A stretch of DNA of 9,026 nucleotides from Planctomycetaceae bacterium (lineage in GTDB: Bacteria; Planctomycetota; Planctomycetia; Planctomycetales; Planctomycetaceae). The position numbers were made by a program, and so were the translations under genes. The notes under the pieces are model-generated. The model was not told the origin of the DNA, ran no database searches, and saw only the letters and a list, made by a program, of their open reading frames with translations. Below are positions 5,323 to 9,026 of this stretch, one piece after another. How positions within the stretch are numbered: the first letter of the stretch is position 1; the number at the start of each line of letters is the position of its first letter. Where the stretch lies: NCBI GenBank assembly GCA_020426085.1, contig JAGQQP010000136.1, positions 1-9,026 of the forward strand, written 5' to 3'.

Positions 5323-6429
5323 ATGTCACATCAGATCAAATTTATCATGGTGGGTGGTTTTTTAGGAGCAGGAAAAACCACAACATTAGGACGGCTGGCA
5401 AAATATTATTCCGATCAGGGTTTGAACGTGGGTGTGGTTACCAACGATCAGGCAGCTGATCTGGTTGATACAAACGCGCTGCGGTCACAGGGATTGCATG
5501 TGGGTGAAGTCGCCGGTGCCTGCTTCTGTTGCCATTTTAATGCATTGATGGACACGATTGAGGAACTGGGTTCGCAGCAGAAGCCGGATGTCATTCTCGC
5601 GGAACCAGTCGGCAGTTGTACGGATCTGGTGGCGACGGTGATTCAACCGATCAAACGATTGTTCGATGCCGACTTTTCCATTCATCCATACGCCGTACTG
5701 ATGAAACCCAGCCACGGTCTGAAGATTTTGAAAAATGACAAAGGTTCCGGCTTTTCACCCAAAGCGGCCTACATCCTGAAGAAACAGCTGGAAGAAGCAG
5801 ATCTGATTCTGATTAACCGGATTGATGAGTTGTCCGCAGAAGAGGTAGATGAAATCACGGCGCTGGTTAATGAGCAGTTTCCAGGAACTCCCGTGTTACG
5901 CACTTCCGCTCTCACAGGCGAAGGCTTCGAGCCCTTACTGGAATTTCTGGAGCAGGATGGCGACTTCGGCAGCAAGATCCTCGACATTGATTACGACATT
6001 TATGCAGAAGGGGAAGCAGAACTGGGCTGGTTGAACAGCAGTGTCCATATCTCTGCAGAGAAACCGTTTTCGCTGGACCAGTTGCTGATGGATGTCATTT
6101 CGCAATTACAGTCTTCTTTCAAAGAGAAGTCGGTCGAAACAGCACATCTGAAAACAATCGGTTTATGGGAAGGATTTTTTGGTGTCGCGAATCTCGTCAG
6201 TAATGACAGCGCACCCAAATTATCGTTATCATCTGATTGTACGGTAACGGAAGCGGATCTGATTGTGAATGCGCGTGTGGCCTGTGACCCCGAAGCGTTG
6301 ACGGAGCAGGTAACACAGGTGCTGGAGAACTGTGCCCAGTCTTTGAACGCGAAGCTGGAATTTCGTCAGACACAGAGTTTCCGTCCGGGGAGACCTGTGC
6401 CTACGCATCGATATGCGACGCCACAATAG
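5323..6429 (+). CDS. CobW/P47K-type GTP-binding protein (putative metallochaperone GTPase)
   Basis: A 368-residue G3E-family GTPase. The P-loop [10 protein letters not shown] is at 11-20, and the family's metal-binding CxCC motif is intact as C67-F-C69-C70 within VAGACFCC. The Walker B-like acidic motif ILAEPVG is at 91-97, the guanine-recognition motif reads NRID (165-168) rather than NKxD, and TSALTGEG (194-201) is the G5 SA motif. A C-terminal domain (about 230-350) ends in a basic [12 protein letters not shown]. CobW/ZNG1 relatives deliver Zn, Co or other metals to client enzymes; the metal and client here are unknown, and no cobalamin gene is nearby. No His-rich loop is visible. ATG 5323 is favoured over an in-frame TTG at 5287, with only a weak GTGAG upstream. 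It is 54 bases from mutY and probably co-transcribed. Confidence 0.85.
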   Translation: MSHQIKFIMVGGFLGAGKTTTLGRLAKYYSDQGLNVGVVTNDQAADLVDTNALRSQGLHVGEVAGACFCCHFNALMDTIEELGSQQKPDVILAEPVGSCTDLVATVIQPIKRLFDADFSIHPYAVLMKPSHGLKILKNDKGSGFSPKAAYILKKQLEEADLILINRIDELSAEEVDEITALVNEQFPGTPVLRTSALTGEGFEPLLEFLEQDGDFGSKILDIDYDIYAEGEAELGWLNSSVHISAEKPFSLDQLLMDVISQLQSSFKEKSVETAHLKTIGLWEGFFGVANLVSNDSAPKLSLSSDCTVTEADLIVNARVACDPEALTEQVTQVLENCAQSLNAKLEFRQTQSFRPGRPVPTHRYATPQ

Positions 6430-6442
6430 GCGGCGGTTTCCG

Positions 6443-6474
6443 TTAAATGAATTGAGTGTGGCGCCAGCATTTAA
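6443..6474. repeat. Inverted repeat ahead of mutY
   Basis: TTAAATG (6443-6449) and CATTTAA (6468-6474) are perfect arms enclosing the palindrome TGGCGCCA (6459-6466). The right arm ends just before the weak TGGA ribosome-binding sequence (6475-6478) of mutY, so folding could affect mutY translation. The arms are AT-rich and weak. Confidence 0.3.
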
Positions 6475-6483
6475 TGGAATTCA

Positions 6484-7710
6484 ATGTCTGAGCTAAGTGA
6501 GAGTTTTGATGCAGGTCGACGGCAGAAGCTGCGTCGACAGTTGCAGGCGTGGTACGCATCACATCAGCGGGATTTACCCTGGCGGCGACAGCATGATCCT
6601 TATGCCGTCTGGATCAGCGAGATCATGCTGCAGCAGACCGTCGTGGCGGCTGTCATTCCGTACTTCCAGCGCTTCATGGCCCGCTTTCCTGATGTGCAAA
6701 CGCTGGCGGCTGCGGAAGAGGGTGAAGTACTGCAGCATTGGGAGGGACTCGGTTACTACAGTCGCGCCCGGAATATTCATAAGGCGGCGAAGCTGATTGC
6801 CGGCGAACTGGAGGGGTGTTTTCCCCGCGATGTCGAGTCGCTACAGAACCTGCCGGGCATCGGCCGCTATACCGCGGGGGCCATTTGTTCGTTTGCCTAT
6901 GATACGCGGGCTCCGATTGTTGAAGCAAACACGTTGAGGTTGTATTCGCGTTTGATCGGGCTGGAAGAGGATCCCCGTTCGAAGTCGGGACAGAATCAAC
7001 TGTGGGAGTTTGCAGAACTGATTCTGCCGCGTAAGTCTCCGGGAGAGTTTAACCAGGCTCTGATGGATCTGGGGAGCCTGGTCTGCACGCCGCAAAATCC
7101 GGACTGTGAACACTGTCCTGTAAGTGCGTGCTGTGAAGCGTATCTCCGTCAAAGGCAACATCTGATCCCGGTTCCGAAAGCGAGGCCGGAAATTACACCG
7201 CTGACCGATGTCAGTATCGCTGTTTTCTCAGGGAGTCAGGTGATGATTCGGCAGAGAACAGCGGGAGAACGCTGGGCCGGGCTATGGGACTTTCCCAGGC
7301 TCACGCTTGAAGAAATGAGCGGGAGTCCGCATCCGACCACAGTTCGCAAAACAGCAGGTCGGAAGAAAGAGTTATTTTCTGCACAGCAGAGTGCAGGGGT
7401 TGAGATACCGGAGGGGCTTTCTCCCACTGTGATTCCCCGCCTCGAAAGCTACCTGAAGGAACAGGCGGGCGTTGAAGCAACGATGCAGCAGCTGATCACA
7501 GAAATCCGACACAGTGTGACCCGGTATAAAATTCGACTGCTCTGTTTCGTTGCTCAACTCGAGCAGCGATCGACGAAAAAACAGTCACCTCAACTCAACA
7601 GTCAAGCCGGTGATGCGGGGTATCAGTGGGTATCGGTGAATGAGCTGGAGTCCTATCCGCTGTCGGTGACAGGCAGGAAGTTTGCGAAGCTGCTGGCAGA
7701 GCGAAGATAA
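6484..7710 (+). CDS. mutY: A/G-specific adenine DNA glycosylase MutY
   Basis: MutY removes adenine mispaired with 8-oxoguanine in base excision repair. The 408-residue protein has an N-terminal HhH-GPD domain: LPWRRQHDPYAVWISEIMLQQT (31-52) with catalytic E46, the helix-hairpin-helix LPGIGRYTAGAI (123-134), and the GPD loop APIVEANTLRLYSR (143-156). The 4Fe-4S cluster motif C-x6-C-x2-C-x5-C is C201, C208, C211 and C217. A C-terminal NUDIX-like 8-oxoG-recognition domain (about 240-408) includes HSVTRYKIRLLCF (343-355), the counterpart of the FSH loop. The domain carries a Lys/Ser/Gln-rich insert around 276-315. An unusual point is that the conserved GPD Asp (D138 in E. coli, ILDGN) is Glu here: E147 in IVEAN. 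ATG 6484 has a weak TGGA five bases upstream. It follows the GTPase gene by 54 bases. The identity is secure. Confidence 0.94.
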   Translation: MSELSESFDAGRRQKLRRQLQAWYASHQRDLPWRRQHDPYAVWISEIMLQQTVVAAVIPYFQRFMARFPDVQTLAAAEEGEVLQHWEGLGYYSRARNIHKAAKLIAGELEGCFPRDVESLQNLPGIGRYTAGAICSFAYDTRAPIVEANTLRLYSRLIGLEEDPRSKSGQNQLWEFAELILPRKSPGEFNQALMDLGSLVCTPQNPDCEHCPVSACCEAYLRQRQHLIPVPKARPEITPLTDVSIAVFSGSQVMIRQRTAGERWAGLWDFPRLTLEEMSGSPHPTTVRKTAGRKKELFSAQQSAGVEIPEGLSPTVIPRLESYLKEQAGVEATMQQLITEIRHSVTRYKIRLLCFVAQLEQRSTKKQSPQLNSQAGDAGYQWVSVNELESYPLSVTGRKFAKLLAERR

Positions 7711-7762
7711 CGCGCTGATAAAATTGCTGCTGCTGGGGACAGCATTCAAAACTGACGGGCGC

Positions 7763-7807
7763 AAAAAAATCCCCATTCTCAAAATTGCCTGAGATTGAGA
7801 ATGGGGA
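7763..7807 (-). terminator. mraZ: Intrinsic terminator for mraZ (minus strand)
   Basis: CCCCATTCTCAA (7771-7782) pairs with TTGAGAATGGGG (7795-7806) around a 12-base loop, with a further T-A pair outside. On the minus strand the stem is followed by A and seven T (7769-7763). It lies about 170 bases past the mraZ stop and faces the end of mutY; on the plus strand no T-tract follows. Confidence 0.85.
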
Positions 7808-7986
7808 AAACGCATTTGACTCAAGAGAAGAAAGCGGCATCCGTGCCAAAAAGACCTTCCATGGAATATAAGCCTTTAGGGTTACCGGATGTGATGGGGA
7901 TACTGAATGAGTCGCAACCCTCTCCTGTAGTCAAAGACGCTGTAGAACAATGGATATTGTTACTTGATTGTGCGTTAACCGGATAA
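7801..7986 (+). CDS. Possible small hypothetical protein after mutY (doubtful)
   Basis: An open frame of 61 residues starts at ATG 7801, within the right arm of the minus-strand terminator, or at ATG 7861, which would give 41 residues. Its second half ([18 protein letters not shown]... then [20 protein letters not shown]) is a plausible amphipathic or hydrophobic helix. It follows mutY by 90 bases on the same strand and overlaps the convergent mraZ 3' end by 12 bases. I do not recognise it. There is no good Shine-Dalgarno, and the region is equally explained as the mraZ 3' untranslated region. I include it only because mutY lacks an obvious plus-strand terminator before it. Confidence 0.2.
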   Translation: MGKTHLTQEKKAASVPKRPSMEYKPLGLPDVMGILNESQPSPVVKDAVEQWILLLDCALTG

Positions 7987-8457
7987 GTCTTTGAAGAGGC
8001 TGCCGAATTCGGGCATGTCCTGTTCCAGCAGATTTTGCCAGGCTTCCAGGTTCCAGATTTCCACGCAGATAACTGCGCCGACAATCATGACTTCCTGGTT
8101 GGGCTGAACCCCCAGGAACTCGCGAAAGCCTTCCGGGATCGTACAGCGAGAGCGATTCGCTAACTGAATGGTACGATTTCTGGTGGACAGTAATCGTCCC
8201 AGGCGTTGCACTTCGTCCCAGCGGTTTTCCAGACGGTGTGACTGAATTTTCTGTTTAATCAGATCCACACCCTGCTGCTGTCTGTTTTGCCAGTCAGCAG
8301 CTTTCCAGAGACTGAGACATCCTGCTCGTTCCTTGGTTAACATCGTTTCCCCCGACTCGTCAGTGATAGCTTGAGCCATTTCTGCGGGAAGCGAAATGCG
8401 AAAGCGGTCGTCGACCGTTCGCTTTGTCTCTCCCGTAATAAATGTGTTACTGCTCAT
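7975..8457 (-). CDS. mraZ: MraZ-family transcriptional regulator (orphan)
   Basis: MraZ is an AbrB/SpoVT-like regulator made of two swapped-hairpin repeats. In most bacteria it heads and represses the division and cell-wall (dcw) cluster. The product is 160 residues, slightly longer than the usual 140-150. Repeat one is [19 protein letters not shown] (6-24) and GCLSLW..ADW (47-56). Repeat two is [20 protein letters not shown] (89-108) followed by REFLG, with VEIWNLEAW at 132-140. The canonical DNA-binding DxKGR loops read DDRFR (16-20) and ANRSR (100-104), so both have diverged while the final Arg is kept. The start is ATG 8457, preceded by AGG six bases upstream; ATG 8472 would add five residues but has no Shine-Dalgarno. 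No rsmH, ftsI or mur gene follows. It is probably autoregulated through the sites at 8498-8579. Confidence 0.88.
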   Translation of the reverse strand: MSSNTFITGETKRTVDDRFRISLPAEMAQAITDESGETMLTKERAGCLSLWKAADWQNRQQQGVDLIKQKIQSHRLENRWDEVQRLGRLLSTRNRTIQLANRSRCTIPEGFREFLGVQPNQEVMIVGAVICVEIWNLEAWQNLLEQDMPEFGSLFKDLSG

Positions 8458-8463
8458 AACCAG

Positions 8464-8470
8464 CCTGTCC
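8464..8470 (-). promoter_or_regulatory. mraZ: Ribosome binding site choosing the mraZ start
   Basis: On the minus strand GGACAGG occupies 8470-8464 and ends six bases before ATG 8457. The upstream in-frame ATG at 8472 is preceded by a run of C and has no such site. Confidence 0.6.
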
Positions 8471-8497
8471 ATGGGGGGCGTGTATCAACTCTCAGCG

Positions 8498-8517
8498 ATA
8501 TCGAAGCTGTTCGATAT
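8498..8517. repeat. Palindrome over the mraZ -10 and start
   Basis: ATATCGAA (8498-8505) and TTCGATAT (8510-8517) are perfect 8-base arms separated by GCTG. They overlap the last two bases of the -10 hexamer and the predicted transcription start near 8509. It could be an operator or a hairpin at the 5' end of the mRNA. Confidence 0.5.
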
Positions 8518-8544
8518 TGTACTGGGCGGATAACCCACAATCAA
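8516..8544 (-). promoter_or_regulatory. mraZ: mraZ promoter
   Basis: On the minus strand TTGATT (8544-8539), an exact 17-base spacer (8538-8522) and TACAAT (8521-8516). The -35 matches at 4 of 6 and the -10 at 5 of 6. Predicted start is about 8509, giving a leader of some 50 bases. The spacer is almost entirely the TGGG-N7-CCCA element. Confidence 0.65.
8523..8538. promoter_or_regulatory. Candidate operator 1: TGGG-N7-CCCA in the promoter spacer
   Basis: TGGGCGGATAACCCAC at 8523-8538 is an inverted repeat (TGGG 8523-8526, CCCA 8534-8537). It matches operator 2 at 13 of 16 bases and lies between the -35 and -10 of the mraZ promoter, an ideal position for repression. MraZ in other bacteria binds TGGG-type repeats ahead of its own gene, but as direct repeats. 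Confidence 0.55.
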
Positions 8545-8563
8545 CTAGTTATCAAAGATCAAT

Positions 8564-8579
8564 TGGGCAGGAAACCCAC
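8564..8579. promoter_or_regulatory. Candidate operator 2: TGGG-N7-CCCA upstream of the promoter
   Basis: TGGGCAGGAAACCCAC at 8564-8579, in the same orientation as operator 1 and offset by 41 bases, close to four helical turns. It lies about 20 bases upstream of the -35, where a second bound oligomer could cooperate with the first. Confidence 0.5.
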
Positions 8580-8903
8580 TAAGGACCGAATTTACCGTTG
8601 GTTTTCCAAAAAGGCAATCACTGATTGTTTAATTCTGTCGATTTTATCAATTTTTCTGATCAGCGTTTTTTCACGTGAACAATCTGGCTCACGGTTTATC
8701 GCCTGGCTGAGATCAATGTCAGTATTCGTGTGGCAAGACATCAGAACGGATTTCGTGCGCAGCTGCTGGCCTGGATTCCCCTGAGTAGACGGGATTCTGC
8801 TGAATATCAATCGAAGATTCCGAGTTCATCTGCAGCAGGATGCAGAGAAGAGAGGATGGTCGTCGTGTGGCACACTGACAAACATCGATTTCTTAGTGAG
8901 GCG
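8580..8903. other. Intergenic DNA with clustered palindromes, no gene seen
   Basis: No open frame here has a credible start, composition or family resemblance. Three short perfect palindromes sit within 65 bases: CAATCA-C-TGATTG (8615-8627), CTGATCAG (8656-8663) and TTCACGTGAA (8670-8679). A weak TCTGCA...TGCAGA hairpin lies near 8829-8846. Otherwise I see nothing recognisable between about 8690 and 8903. Confidence 0.5.
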
Positions 8904-8955
8904 AAAAAAAATGCCTGGCGGAGTCGCTGAAAAGAGATCAGTATCCGCCAGGCAT
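8904..8955 (-). terminator. Intrinsic terminator of a minus-strand gene beyond the right edge
   Basis: ATGCCTGGCGG (8911-8921) and CCGCCAGGCAT (8945-8955) form a perfect 11-bp stem around a 23-base loop. On the minus strand the stem runs straight into eight T (8911-8904). It points leftward, so it ends a transcript coming from outside the window. Confidence 0.88.
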
Positions 8956-8997
8956 GAGAAGTAGATCGACCCGTCTCAGAGACAGGGCGAGTGAATC

Positions 8998-9026
8998 TTA
9001 ATATTCACGATTTTTGAGAATCCCGG
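8998..9026 (-). CDS. Possible C-terminal end of a gene entering from the right (partial)
   Basis: On the minus strand one frame reads GILKNREY and stops with TAA at 9000-8998, 42 bases before the terminator hairpin at 8955. Two other frames also stop within the window (one TGA near 9006, one near 8976). The terminator makes a gene end here likely, but eight residues do not identify the protein or prove which frame is right. Confidence 0.3.

Noticed and set aside
8473..8620. Canonical MraZ direct repeats (TGGGA with 5-base spacers)
   Set aside because: No run of three direct TGGG boxes at 10-base period is present; only the inverted TGGG-N7-CCCA pairs are seen.
8371..8930. Open frames on both strands to the right of mraZ
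   Set aside because: They overlap the mraZ coding and promoter region or start at GTG/TTG without ribosome binding sites, and their sequences resemble no protein family.
1..9026. CRISPR arrays, insertion sequences, phage or toxin-antitoxin modules
   Set aside because: No periodic repeats, transposase motifs, terminal inverted repeats or paired small genes were found.

Overview
The window looks like chromosomal DNA of a planctomycete, roughly half G+C and most like the Gimesia/Rubinisphaera group. This is judged from the style of the proteins: an HU-family protein with an Ala/Lys/Pro-rich body, a receiver domain fused to a CxC...CxxC zinc-ribbon tail, a diverged MraZ, and long intergenic gaps. 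No database search was possible, so the lineage is an inference. I see no mobile element, CRISPR array or phage gene. It is a housekeeping and regulatory stretch, and most of what is unusual lies in the intergenic DNA.

Layout. Positions 59-2119 hold three minus-strand genes: a response regulator with a zinc-ribbon tail, an FHA-domain protein and the 16S rRNA methyltransferase rsmD. From 2120 to 3896 the plus strand carries an HU-like nucleoid protein, a 529-base gap rich in hairpins and promoters, csrA with a strong terminator, and a tRNA-Glu(TTC) with its own promoter and terminator. A DegT/AHBA-type PLP aminotransferase (3956-5146, minus) converges on the tRNA. Divergent from it is a probable plus-strand operon of a CobW-like GTPase (5323-6429) and mutY (6484-7710). 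An isolated mraZ (7975-8457, minus) converges on mutY and ends at a strong minus-strand terminator. A second minus-strand terminator at 8904-8955 closes a transcript entering from beyond the right edge.

How the genes relate. Most are functionally independent (ribosome maturation, DNA repair, nucleoid structure, RNA-binding regulation, tRNA). Signalling is a sub-theme: FHA (phosphothreonine reading), REC (phospho-Asp), CsrA (mRNA binding) and MraZ (transcription).

The most notable signal is upstream of mraZ. There are two near-identical TGGG-N7-CCCA elements 41 bp apart. One exactly fills the 17-bp spacer of a good sigma70-type promoter, and an 8-bp-arm palindrome covers the -10 and the predicted start. 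Other points worth checking are a Glu in place of the usual catalytic Asp in MutY, a structured csrA leader with tandem promoters, a csrA terminator with a competing alternative fold, and U-tract-less hairpins after the HU and response-regulator genes.
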